Notes under the pieces: model-generated | The model's input: only the letters and a program-made list of their open reading frames with translations | What the model was told of the DNA's origin: nothing | Database searches by the model: none | Origin: Planctomycetota bacterium | GTDB lineage: Bacteria; Planctomycetota; Planctomycetia; Pirellulales; Pirellulaceae | Assembly (NCBI GenBank): GCA_024277285.1 | Contig: JAJRVM010000267.1 | Location: 1-13,501, forward strand | DNA: 13,501 bases | Reading direction: 5' to 3' | Shown here: in pieces, positions 1-7,373 of the stretch | How the letters are laid out: each line of letters starts with the position of its first letter | Numbering within the stretch: position 1 is the first letter of the stretch | Made by a program: the position numbers and the translations under genes

Positions 1-208
1 CATCCGTGCCCATCCGTGGCCTCCCCATAACCTGCCGCCCAATCCGTGTTCATCCGTGCCCATCCGTGGCCTCCCCATAACCTGCCGCCCAATCCGTGTT
101 CATCCGTGCCCATCCGTGGCCTCCCCATAACCTGCCGCCCAATCCGTGTTCATCCGTGCCCATCCGTGGCCGCCCCCCGATCCGTGTTCATCCGTGCCCA
201 TCCGTGGC
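1..208. repeat. 50-bp tandem repeat, three full copies plus degenerate partial copies
   Basis: Three identical 50-bp units occupy 1-50, 51-100 and 101-150. A fourth begins at 151 but shortens after 20 bases, and a last partial copy ends at 208. Each unit contains ATCCGTG words spaced about 10 bp apart (CACGGAT on the other strand). Words of this kind are scattered through intergenic DNA of planctomycetes and some other phyla; that is recollection, not a search. The array probably continues left of the window. It ends two bases before the stop codon of the oxidoreductase gene, so it lies immediately downstream of that gene. No coding function is likely. Confidence 0.93.
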
Positions 209-210
209 AC

Positions 211-2091
211 TCATTTGAACTCAAGGAGCGATTCCATCACGCCTTTGTGGATCTCGGACCAGAAGGCGATAGCCGCCTCGCGCGAGTCTGCATCGAACTG
301 CTTGATCCACGATTCCAATTCGGCCCGGTCTTCACCTTCCACATCCCGTTTTCGCTTCAGGAAAGTGGCAACGTAGTCGATGCTCCGCTGCGATTCCCAC
401 AGGTTCGAGGCGTTACGACTGTTGATCCGGTTGACCGTGATTGCCAGTTCGTGGAGCAGTTTATCTTTCAGACCGTAGAGCGAATCGATGATCGAGGGGA
501 TCATCTCCTCGGCCCACGCGCGATGGAACCGGCAGAACCCCGTATTGTCCAGCATCAGTTCATTGCGCATCAGCCCCGCACTGATTCGGCCGAGTGACCG
601 GGGTGGCATGAAGTCGGAGCCGTAGTAGTTGTAGTACTTGCCCATGACTGCCATCGGAGCCATCACACCCGGAGTCCAATACTGGTTGGGAACCATCCAG
701 CCGTTACGGCCTTGCGCCGTGTAAACGAACGTATCGAGCGCTGCGCGGCCTTTCGAGCGAGCAAGATGTCGCGCGAATTTGCGTGTACCCTTGCGCAAGT
801 CGACGATGCCTCGGCGCAAGATGATGGAATCGAGTAGTTCGATCCCCAGATCGGCATTGTGTGCGGAGTCGGCAACGACATCGAAACTCTCCATCTGGAA
901 TACGGGCCGTTCCTTCACGCCCAGTTCCTCGGGCGTAAGAACACCGGTGTCCAGGCAATCCATCATCCAGGCGAGCACTCCGCCGACCGAAATCGCATCA
1001 AATCCATATACGTCCGCATGTCGATTCAACCGTTCGGCCGCGCGTTGATCGAAGACTCCGACCAGAGGCCCCATCGTCTGATACGGCTCGTAGTCCTTCT
1101 TGTACTTATCGCGCAGCTTCTTGCAGACTGCGGCACATGGCTCGCCACAGGTGGTCTGTTGCTTCGGCCGGATGGTCTCTTCATTGAATTGCTTCAAGTA
1201 GTGTTTGATGATGAACGTGTCATGCACGCGCAGTCGCTCTTCTTCCGAGTCATAGATGCTGCGATAGTTGAGATACAGCATCCGGCCGCCCATTTTGGCG
1301 TAATTGACGCCAAGCGTACCACCCGTTTCAAAGCCAGGATCAAAGCGGTACTTCGTCGTGGCTTCGAAATCGACGGCCTTGAGTCGCTTTTCATACCGAT
1401 CGAAAAACCACTGGTCAGCCACTTTGCGGTCACGAAAATCGTCGTCGACGAACGTTCCACCATAGATGATTGCGCAGACGTTGTGTTGCTGCAGCAGCTT
1501 CGAGCCAAACCCGCCTCGGCCGGCCCACGTGTCGGTAGGCGTGATCTGACCGTCCGTAATCGGCGCCGAACCGATCGCGCCGAAATCCGTTTCCGCCGCA
1601 GCTTGGCCCACGCACAAGATGCGCGGATCGGATTGATACCGACCGGCGTAACGTTGATGCACCGACTGCATCAATCCGTAGAAGCCACCTTCGCCCGACT
1701 CCCATGCCTGCTGCAGGTCGATCGGCGCCAGTTCCACTTCGATTTGCTCGCCTCCTTCCCGGTTCAGATACAGAACCGACGGGGTCGCGGCACGCCCCAC
1801 GACGGCCAGCATGTTGATTCCCAAATTGTCGAACACCAGCGCCGCGCCGCCCATGGTAGAGACGTAGAAAGCGTCCCACGCAGGTGACCGGCCGGTCACA
1901 ATCAGCCGATTCGACCCAGGAAAGACGGAACCAGCCAGCAGTCCCGCACCGATATTCAGCGAGTTGAAGCGTCCGGCAAGGTGCAACCCCAAATCGACGG
2001 GGCCGAAGAACGGCTGGCCGACCGCATAGCGGTCGATGCGATAGTAGTTGGTCGATGCATCGACGAGCAACACGCGTTGGTGAGTGTCCAT
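211..2091 (-). CDS. Aldehyde:ferredoxin oxidoreductase family protein (tungsten bis-pterin enzyme)
   Basis: This is a 626-residue protein, the usual length for tungsten-containing aldehyde oxidoreductases, which oxidise aldehydes to acids and pass electrons to ferredoxin or a similar carrier. The N-terminal half (about 1-210) has the family pattern of Gly-rich segments around 36-70 and GGAALVFDNLGINMLAVVGR at 81-100, matching the pterin-binding domain. Likely Fe4S4 ligands are C315, C319 and C323, with the fourth Cys at C520 in DNTGFC. The first three are spaced C-x3-C-x3-C, whereas the classical AOR pattern is C-x2-C-x3-C. The segment NRHADVYGFDAISVGG (356-371) matches the AOR C-terminal domain. 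No signal peptide is seen, so it is probably cytoplasmic. The ATG at 2091 is preceded by GGAGG with a 7-base gap. An 11-bp duplication (2088-2098 and 2102-2112) spans the start region. The substrate cannot be deduced. No ferredoxin or tungstate transporter lies nearby. Confidence 0.9.
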   Translation of the reverse strand: MDTHQRVLLVDASTNYYRIDRYAVGQPFFGPVDLGLHLAGRFNSLNIGAGLLAGSVFPGSNRLIVTGRSPAWDAFYVSTMGGAALVFDNLGINMLAVVGRAATPSVLYLNREGGEQIEVELAPIDLQQAWESGEGGFYGLMQSVHQRYAGRYQSDPRILCVGQAAAETDFGAIGSAPITDGQITPTDTWAGRGGFGSKLLQQHNVCAIIYGGTFVDDDFRDRKVADQWFFDRYEKRLKAVDFEATTKYRFDPGFETGGTLGVNYAKMGGRMLYLNYRSIYDSEEERLRVHDTFIIKHYLKQFNEETIRPKQQTTCGEPCAAVCKKLRDKYKKDYEPYQTMGPLVGVFDQRAAERLNRHADVYGFDAISVGGVLAWMMDCLDTGVLTPEELGVKERPVFQMESFDVVADSAHNADLGIELLDSIILRRGIVDLRKGTRKFARHLARSKGRAALDTFVYTAQGRNGWMVPNQYWTPGVMAPMAVMGKYYNYYGSDFMPPRSLGRISAGLMRNELMLDNTGFCRFHRAWAEEMIPSIIDSLYGLKDKLLHELAITVNRINSRNASNLWESQRSIDYVATFLKRKRDVEGEDRAELESWIKQFDADSREAAIAFWSEIHKGVMESLLEFK

Positions 2092-2098
2092 GCTGAAT

Positions 2099-2103
2099 CC
2101 TCC
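2099..2103 (-). promoter_or_regulatory. Ribosome binding site of the oxidoreductase gene
   Basis: GGAGG on the minus strand lies seven bases before the ATG at 2091. A second ATG fourteen bases upstream is out of frame, so this site supports 2091 as the start. Confidence 0.75.
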
Positions 2104-2192
2104 ATGCTGAATTGTGATAATCGTTCACGGCCAAAGTCCGCGCGTGGCCACTACGTTTCAATCCGGCTAGCGCAATGCCAACTCGCCTTCGT

Positions 2193-2558
2193 TCATGAAC
2201 GGAGTTGCGTCGTGTCCGCGCGATCCAGAGCCTCTCGCTCGGCGGTCCGGCTTCGCCGAAGCCGCATTGATGCCCAGACGCGAATGCCAAGAGCGACACC
2301 CGCAAGCGGAATGCCAATCACGGTACCCAACATCGAGACACCGATGTCATCGGCCAATTGCGTTGGACGGACCGACTCCGTGGCGGCAAGCGAGCTGAAC
2401 GCCTGCATCATCCCGATCACCGTAAACAGCACCCCGCCGACCAACAACAGCAGCGCGACAACACCCGCGACCGAACGCACCGTTCGCAGGCGCTGAACGG
2501 GCGTCTTGGAGGCGCGTACCGGCGAACTTGGGGCTTGGAAGGGATTTGACTTGGCCAT
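2193..2558 (-). CDS. Small membrane protein resembling the MotA/TolQ/ExbB proton-channel core
   Basis: The predicted protein has 121 residues. After a polar N-terminus (MAKSNPFQAP) there are two hydrophobic helices, about 29-51 and 72-95, then a basic and charged C-terminal tail. The pattern FTVIGMMQAF at 45-54, an ~18-residue polar loop, then SMLGTVIGIPLAGVAL resembles the last two helices of ExbB/TolQ/MotA channel proteins. Those form proton channels that energise transport or motility. The usual first helix and cytoplasmic domain are absent, and no ExbD/TolR partner is next door. The ATG at 2558 was chosen because the upstream in-frame extension has no membrane or family character. The only SD-like run, GGCGAG, is about 13 bases away and weak. 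The gene sits 128 bp after the propeller gene and 101 bp before the oxidoreductase, so an operon is possible but not shown. Confidence 0.72.
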   Translation of the reverse strand: MAKSNPFQAPSSPVRASKTPVQRLRTVRSVAGVVALLLLVGGVLFTVIGMMQAFSSLAATESVRPTQLADDIGVSMLGTVIGIPLAGVALGIRVWASMRLRRSRTAEREALDRADTTQLRS

Positions 2559-2686
2559 CGCGAACCGAAACACTCGCCTATCGAATTTTGAACTGTACTC
2601 CCGATCAAGCGCCGCCGCTGCCGGTCTCCCATTCGTCACCTCTGCGGCAGGTCGCAGAAGTCCTGATGCAACACTGCGTTCCGCTT

Positions 2687-5600
2687 TCAGCGCGCGGGCT
2701 GTTTTGGCCCAAGACTCACAATTTTCCCGTCGAGGGACGTGACGATGACGTGCCCCTGGCGGGTGATCGCCAAGCCTTCGGGCAGCGGCTCGACCGGCAG
2801 ATTGTGTCGCCAGAACCAGATCGGTGTACCGTCCGTGGCGTCCAGCGCGACCAACTGCCATTGGGGATGAGCGCGTGCGCGGTTTTGAAACTGGATGAGG
2901 GCAACAACATGATCGGGAGTGGCAGCCACAGCCAACACTTCAAACTGGTTGGCGTTGCCCAAATCTGTCCCCCAACGTGACGCTCCGTCACCCGCAAAAG
3001 CCTGTGCCAGGCTGCTCCAGCGCGATGGGCGCGCTCGATCGGATGGCGGAGTAAACCCTTTCTTGATGCGTGCCTCGGTCTTGGCTACATCGAAACACTG
3101 CAGCTTGCCGTTGCGGTAGTCTGCCAAGGCCAATACCGTGTCGTTCCAAGCGGGTGGCACGCCACCGAAACTCATCGTCAGCCGACGACCTTCGCGATAC
3201 AGCACGAAACTGTCCTTATTGGCCACATTACGTGGTGATGCGTACAACACTCGCCCACCACTCACCGGGTATCGGTCGGCAAACACTCCAACAAACTTGC
3301 CGTGATTGGCTTTGGGTTGGCCTTGAGCGAACGTCGCGTTAAGACACTCGCCGGACTTCAAATCAAACACGGCCGGCGAAACCTGATTGCCGCCAGCCAT
3401 TAACAATCGATCGCCTAAGATGCTCAGATTCCCCTGCGCGCTGACCCCCTTACGCAACTCGGGGTTCAAGTGCCCACACGTGTTGTTTTGCCAACGCATT
3501 ACACCCGATTTGGCGTCCAACGCATAGACATAGGTACCATCATGGTCGACAATTCCGGCGGCAAAGTAAGCTGTTCCTTCATGGACGAGCACGCCCGTAT
3601 TGACTGGCCACGTTGAACAAAGATTGCCGTAGACCATCATCAGGCGGTTCTGCGGAGCGGCACGAAAGCGCCAGAGCAACCGGCCGGAGTCGGCCTCCAA
3701 TGCGTAGACGTTGCCATCACCACTACCAACGAACAGGCGGTCTTCCCATACCGTCGGCGCCGCCTTGATTGGGCCCGCCGTGACATACTGCCAGCGCAGA
3801 CGACCGTTCTGAGCGTCGATCGCTCGAACCACCCCGTCGCTGCCGGCAACGAAGATGATTCCGCCCGCAGCGATTGGAGGAGTCGGTACGTAGGGTTGGT
3901 CGGTTTCATAGACCCACCGTCCGCCACGCCTGCCCTGCCCAGTGCGACCGCCCTGCCCCGCCCCTTTTGGCGTTGCCAAACGGGTCGGCGTCGATGCAGT
4001 GCGCGCGTTGTTGGCGCGGTACATTGGCCAGTCTTCGTCGGAAACGGGCAGCGACGCGACCGCTTGAATATCTCCTTCGCCGCGTTGCAGGCGGAGCGTC
4101 GGATTGTCGACGGCATCAAACTGGAAGTCACCCGCGGAACACTCGGCCAAAGCGCCGATCAAAGAGAGATTACAATCGCACTGCCAGGGGCCAAGGTAGA
4201 GCAGCCCGTTGGCGGGGATGGCACCGTCATTACAGCCAGGTCGAGCGGCCCCATCAATCAACACTTTTTTGGTCTTGCGGTCGAAACGCAAAGTGCCTTC
4301 GCCGCGCACAAAGAACGAATCGGGGGACGCGGTCAGGCGCGTGCACGCTTGCTTGCGAAAATTCAGCTCTTCCAAAACATCACCGCTTACGGGGTCGACC
4401 ACGGCATGAGCGCCGCGCGTCCCCACGCCCAACACGATCTTCCCGTCAACGTAAATGGCGTTCGGGTTGTTGGTAAATTTCTTCTTGGTCCAGAGCAGCG
4501 AGCCGTCATTGGTGGAAACCGCGATGACGTTCATGCGCGTCTGGCCCTGGATGATCAGCGCGTCGGGCGTGGCAACCGATAGGGGTTCACTGCGAAAGCC
4601 TGGCGTCGAGACCAATCCACGGCCAGGTTGCTCGATCAAATTCAGCACTTTTTCATCGGAGTTTGTCCAATAGACATCGCCCGTGGAACGGCGCAGACAG
4701 CTCAAGTGCTTTTCGGGAGCATAAAGAAATATCTTATCGCCCAACATCGCCATACCGCGCGAATCGATCGGGCTTGCTTCTTCGTGTTTCCACAAGAGCT
4801 TCTTCTGCGCCACGTCGTAGGCTGCGATCGTGTTGCCAAAACCCCAAGGCACACGCGGCTGCACATAGTACCCGCGGCTCAAATCTGCCCAGCTCCACCC
4901 ACCAAACGACCGATCCCCTTTGATCACCTTCGCTTCATCTCCTTGGGGGCCTGTCATGACATAAAGGACCCCTTTATCCAACACCATCCACTTCCAGTCA
5001 CCCGCCACATCGGGGATGCTGATGCGCCCTTGCTCGACACCCGTTGCCGCGTCAAGCATCAAACAGCCATCACCGTCCATCAGGTAGAAGATATCATCGG
5101 TCGCGACAAATGCCGATCGATGCGCAAGGAACCCCTCGGGCAGCTTCCGTTGCCACAGCAGCGTACCGTTGTAACCGTTGCGTGCGATCAGCAGGTTGAC
5201 CATATCCCATTCGCGGCGGTGATGGGCGATATGCCCGGTGGCCAGGAACGTTCGGCCGCCAGCGACCGTCGTGATCGACGGCATCGTGATATAGTACGGC
5301 TCGGCCATAAATTGGGTCATGTAGGGAGCTTGAATCACCTGATCGGATGAAACCGGATTGTTGTCCGGCCCTCGCTCCCACAACGGCCATTGGTCGATGC
5401 CCTTGGGGATCGGCTTGCGCAGGAACAGAAAGCTCCCGGCAGTCCCGCCGAGGATCTTGGCCTTTTCGGTCGCTGCCCAGCTCTGCAATTGCTTGCTGAC
5501 GCTGGCGATCGTATCACCATGGGCCGTTCGGCCAACCACGATCGCACCCTCAGGACGCACCACGCGCAGGATCTCGCTCACGGCCAAGCCGTCGAGATCG

Positions 5601-5998
5601 TCGTCGGACGTTTGCGTAGCCACGAGTAGATCGACGATGCTATTGGCGTAGGGCAGCTTGCCTGGTTCACGCTGCTGGATCACCACGCGATCAATCCCGG
5701 CCCCCATTTGCCCGGCAACTTCACGCACATGGATCACGGTTTCCGCGTCGGCATCAAGGATGTGAACTAGCAGGTTCGTCGAGCGCACCAAGTACAGCGC
5801 GGTGTCGGCATCAAAACCGAGCATGCAACAGACACCTCGATCGATGCCCGTTTCCTCGACCACTTGCTGCACAACCGAAGAGGCCGGAGTCTCCACGGCG
5901 ACGGCAGTGGTCAATGGCGCAGCGAGCGTCAGGACCGCGGTTGCAACGACCAAACCAAGCAACGTGAGCAACGAAAGACGACCGTTTCCGCATGACAT
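2687..5998 (-). CDS. Secreted PQQ-like beta-propeller protein with degenerate methyltransferase-like N-terminal domain
   Basis: This large protein has 1103 residues. It begins with a signal peptide of about 35 residues ending near TTAVAVE. Residues about 52-195 follow a class I methyltransferase plan: strand-helix start, LLVHILDAD at 76-84, LPYANSIVDLLVA at 115-127, and EILRVVRPEGAIVVG at 142-156. The Gly-rich SAM loop is degraded to GVCCMLGF, so catalysis is doubtful. WPLWERGPDNNPVSSDQ (204-220) leads into PQQ/quinoprotein-like propeller repeats containing G.L.W.. and YALEADSGRLLWRF units. A Gly/Arg-rich linker lies near 678-690, after WPMYRANNAR near 656, and starts a second propeller block. 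Such fusions recur in planctomycetes (from memory). It is probably periplasmic and either binds partners or is a quinoprotein-like enzyme; PQQ binding is not established. The start at 5998 is fixed by GGGAG eight bases upstream and directly precedes the signal peptide. Confidence 0.88.
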   Translation of the reverse strand: MSCGNGRLSLLTLLGLVVATAVLTLAAPLTTAVAVETPASSVVQQVVEETGIDRGVCCMLGFDADTALYLVRSTNLLVHILDADAETVIHVREVAGQMGAGIDRVVIQQREPGKLPYANSIVDLLVATQTSDDDLDGLAVSEILRVVRPEGAIVVGRTAHGDTIASVSKQLQSWAATEKAKILGGTAGSFLFLRKPIPKGIDQWPLWERGPDNNPVSSDQVIQAPYMTQFMAEPYYITMPSITTVAGGRTFLATGHIAHHRREWDMVNLLIARNGYNGTLLWQRKLPEGFLAHRSAFVATDDIFYLMDGDGCLMLDAATGVEQGRISIPDVAGDWKWMVLDKGVLYVMTGPQGDEAKVIKGDRSFGGWSWADLSRGYYVQPRVPWGFGNTIAAYDVAQKKLLWKHEEASPIDSRGMAMLGDKIFLYAPEKHLSCLRRSTGDVYWTNSDEKVLNLIEQPGRGLVSTPGFRSEPLSVATPDALIIQGQTRMNVIAVSTNDGSLLWTKKKFTNNPNAIYVDGKIVLGVGTRGAHAVVDPVSGDVLEELNFRKQACTRLTASPDSFFVRGEGTLRFDRKTKKVLIDGAARPGCNDGAIPANGLLYLGPWQCDCNLSLIGALAECSAGDFQFDAVDNPTLRLQRGEGDIQAVASLPVSDEDWPMYRANNARTASTPTRLATPKGAGQGGRTGQGRRGGRWVYETDQPYVPTPPIAAGGIIFVAGSDGVVRAIDAQNGRLRWQYVTAGPIKAAPTVWEDRLFVGSGDGNVYALEADSGRLLWRFRAAPQNRLMMVYGNLCSTWPVNTGVLVHEGTAYFAAGIVDHDGTYVYALDAKSGVMRWQNNTCGHLNPELRKGVSAQGNLSILGDRLLMAGGNQVSPAVFDLKSGECLNATFAQGQPKANHGKFVGVFADRYPVSGGRVLYASPRNVANKDSFVLYREGRRLTMSFGGVPPAWNDTVLALADYRNGKLQCFDVAKTEARIKKGFTPPSDRARPSRWSSLAQAFAGDGASRWGTDLGNANQFEVLAVAATPDHVVALIQFQNRARAHPQWQLVALDATDGTPIWFWRHNLPVEPLPEGLAITRQGHVIVTSLDGKIVSLGPKQPAR

Positions 5999-6006
5999 CG
6001 AGTGTA

Positions 6007-6011
6007 CTCCC
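6007..6011 (-). promoter_or_regulatory. Ribosome binding site of the methyltransferase-like/propeller gene
   Basis: GGGAG on the minus strand lies eight bases before the ATG at 5998. It favours this start over the longer frame reaching 6067, and places the signal peptide directly at the N-terminus. Confidence 0.75.
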
Positions 6012-6209
6012 GTTTTGTGAGGTAGGCCGTGCGCTGCAGAACACGCCAAGCGTGCTGACCAGCGCACCGAGCTGGGAACAACCGATCAACGTAACCGACG
6101 GGCGGGACGCTGTGCAACTCGAATCGGGAATTTTCTGGCCCAGGATCAGGAAAGCGTGTCCTACTATTGAATATGTGCCGCTGCGGTTCCGGTAAGGACA
6201 ATCGAGACC

Positions 6210-6242
6210 GTGTTGCCGAAGATAGGTAGTGTTGCCGAAGAT
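6210..6242. repeat. 14-bp direct repeat, two copies 19 bp apart
   Basis: GTGTTGCCGAAGAT occurs at 6210-6223 and again at 6229-6242, separated by AGGTA. Two copies about two helical turns apart upstream of a gene could be a regulator site, or simply a small duplication. No palindromic symmetry is evident within the unit. Confidence 0.6.
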
Positions 6243-6294
6243 CCTGATCGCAACGAGTCGCGCCACGGCTTGAACAAGCAGAATATTGAAGAAT

Positions 6295-6300
6295 GAAGGG
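6295..6300 (+). promoter_or_regulatory. Ribosome binding site of the six-repeat gene
   Basis: GAAGGG lies nine bases before the ATG at 6310. It supports that start over the in-frame TTG at 6286, which would put eight polar residues before the signal peptide. Confidence 0.72.
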
Positions 6301-6309
6301 AACGTCTCC

Positions 6310-7089
6310 ATGAAGACCGCCATCACATTGCTTCCCGTCGCCATCATGACTTTCGTCACCGTATGTCAGGCCGGAAGTGTCACGCGGATCGGTGATCAGT
6401 ATTTCGACAAGGGGGATTCGGCATGCGTTTGCGCCGACGGTTCCATCTATGTCATTGGCCGAGAGAAGCTATATAAGATCGATGCGGCAACCGGCACGTC
6501 TCAACGCATTGGCAAGATGTACTTCGACAAAGGCCCAACGGATATCACGGCACTTGACGGCAAACTCTACATTGTCGGCAACGAGAAGGTCTACGAAGTG
6601 GACCCAGCCACGGGAGCTTGCCAACGCATCGGCAAGACGTATTTGGATAAAGGCGACGTAGCCATCGCCGCCCATAACGGCAAGCTGTTCGTGGTCGGCA
6701 AGGAAAAACTCTATCAAGTCGACCCAGCTACTGGCAAGTTCACAAGACTCGGCTCCGCGTACTTCGACAAGGGGCCTGTGAGCATGACGAGCTTGGGGGA
6801 TAAGCTCTTCGTACTGGGTAAAGAGAGAATCTACCAAGTTGATCCCAAACGCGGCACCGCCACTCGGGTCGGCAAGAAATACTTCGACCAAGGAGACTCG
6901 GCGATCACCGCGCTTGGCGGATTTCTTTACGTACTGGGTAACGAACAATTGTATAAAGTCGATCCCAAGACCGGTGCCGCAACTCACATTGCCAGAGAGT
7001 ATTTCGACAAGGGCAAGGTCGATATTACCTCCGATGGCAAGCTACTCTACTTCATCGGCAAGGAACAACTCCATGCCGTCGCTCCCTGA
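6310..7089 (+). CDS. Secreted protein of six 40-residue beta-propeller-like repeats
   Basis: The product has 259 residues: a signal peptide of about 21 residues (MKTAITLLPVAIMTFVTVCQA), then almost nothing but repeats. Five consecutive units of exactly 40 residues and a last one of 34 begin RIG..YFDKG and end in a YxVDPATG-type turn. The core is (K/S)LY.VG.E.LY.VD. Odd repeats carry KGD/QGD-x-A after the YFDKG motif, while even repeats carry KGP or KGK, which suggests growth from an 80-residue pair. Each unit has the strand-rich, turn-ended look of a propeller blade, so a six-bladed propeller is the simplest model. No catalytic residues or named family were recognised. It is likely exported to the periplasm or outside. 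It diverges from the larger propeller gene and ends in a strongly structured intergenic region. Confidence 0.88.
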   Translation: MKTAITLLPVAIMTFVTVCQAGSVTRIGDQYFDKGDSACVCADGSIYVIGREKLYKIDAATGTSQRIGKMYFDKGPTDITALDGKLYIVGNEKVYEVDPATGACQRIGKTYLDKGDVAIAAHNGKLFVVGKEKLYQVDPATGKFTRLGSAYFDKGPVSMTSLGDKLFVLGKERIYQVDPKRGTATRVGKKYFDQGDSAITALGGFLYVLGNEQLYKVDPKTGAATHIAREYFDKGKVDITSDGKLLYFIGKEQLHAVAP

Positions 7090-7098
7090 GAGCGTGCT

Positions 7099-7117
7099 TA
7101 GCTGGACAGCGCCACTT
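7099..7117. repeat. 19-bp repeat, copy 1
   Basis: TAGCTGGACAGCGCCACTT here is identical to 9979-9997, in the same orientation. Both copies lie at or just after a stop codon: copy 1 begins 10 bases after the six-repeat gene, and copy 2 supplies the TAG stop of the metallopeptidase. Confidence 0.85.
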
Positions 7118-7136
7118 TGGACGCAAACTCCAGACC

Positions 7137-7157
7137 CCAACGGCCTTGTGCCGTTGG
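7137..7157. repeat. Perfect 8-bp hairpin
   Basis: CCAACGGC and GCCGTTGG pair around a five-base loop (CTTGT). Its right arm overlaps the outer arm of the next inverted repeat by two bases. It could help terminate transcription of the six-repeat gene, but no T-run follows. Confidence 0.8.
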
Positions 7158-7295
7158 TGAATCAGTTTGCATGGCTAGCCGGGGCACCGCCGAAAATGCC
7201 CCCACTCTCCCGCGTCTGCCGCCGGAGGCGGCAGACGCGGGAGAGTGGGGGGGAAAACATCTCGATTGCGATCTAGCTTGGCAAACTGATTCACC
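7156..7295. repeat. 15-bp inverted repeat enclosing a 25-bp hairpin
   Basis: GGTGAATCAGTTTGC at 7156-7170 is exactly complementary to 7281-7295. Between the arms lies the perfect hairpin at 7199-7251. The layout of two IR arms with a long central palindrome and no ORF resembles a miniature inverted-repeat element or a folded RNA. No target-site duplication was identified, since the flanks are themselves hairpins. Confidence 0.75.
7199..7251. repeat. Perfect 25-bp stem with a 3-base loop
   Basis: 7199-7223 is fully complementary to 7227-7251, with GGA as the loop. The stem is GC-rich and contains CTCTCCCGC/GCGGGAGAG. Such a stem is far longer than a normal intrinsic terminator and lacks a following T-run on either strand. 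It could still block transcription between the two convergent genes. Confidence 0.88.
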
Positions 7296-7314
7296 TGCCT
7301 GACAAGCAGGCAGG
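7294..7314. repeat. Perfect 8-bp hairpin
   Basis: CCTGCCTG and CAGGCAGG pair around ACAAG. It mirrors the hairpin at 7137-7157 on the other side of the outer inverted repeat and overlaps the outer arm by two bases. Confidence 0.8.
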
Positions 7315-7320
7315 GGCCTT

Positions 7321-7373
7321 AACGCCAATAACGAGCAATTCAACAGACCCGGCAGGTTGCGTGACAGGTTCTT
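7321..7373. repeat. Dispersed palindromic element, right half (copy A)
   Basis: The core CCAATAACGAGCAATTCAAC and the end GCGTGACAGGTTCTT match copies at 10461-10540 and 11673-11750. Only the right half is present here; the left half is replaced by the hairpin region. The reverse complement of its right end, AAGAACCTGTCAC, is identical to the left end of the copy at 11673, showing that the intact element has inverted ends. Confidence 0.75.

Larger units (their letters stand above)
5999..6309. other. Divergent intergenic region between two exported-protein genes
   Basis: This 311-bp gap separates the minus-strand propeller gene from the plus-strand six-repeat gene, so both promoters should lie here. 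I could not identify a convincing -35/-10 pair or sigma-54 site by eye. The only repeat seen is a 14-bp direct repeat at 6210-6242, next to the plus-strand gene. Confidence 0.6.

Noticed and set aside
1..208. Possible CRISPR array
   Set aside because: The 50-bp units are directly adjacent with no unique spacers, so this is a simple tandem repeat.
46..597. Plus-strand open frame with repeated RAHPW words
   Set aside because: Its first part is the 50-bp tandem repeat and the rest is antisense to the oxidoreductase. The repeated peptide only reflects the DNA repeat.
859..1887. 342-residue plus-strand open frame
   Set aside because: It is antisense to the clearly recognisable oxidoreductase and shows no domain features; it is a high-GC shadow frame.
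7199..7251. Ordinary intrinsic terminator
   Set aside because: The stem is 25 bp with a three-base loop and has no T-run on either strand, so it is listed as a repeat of unknown role.
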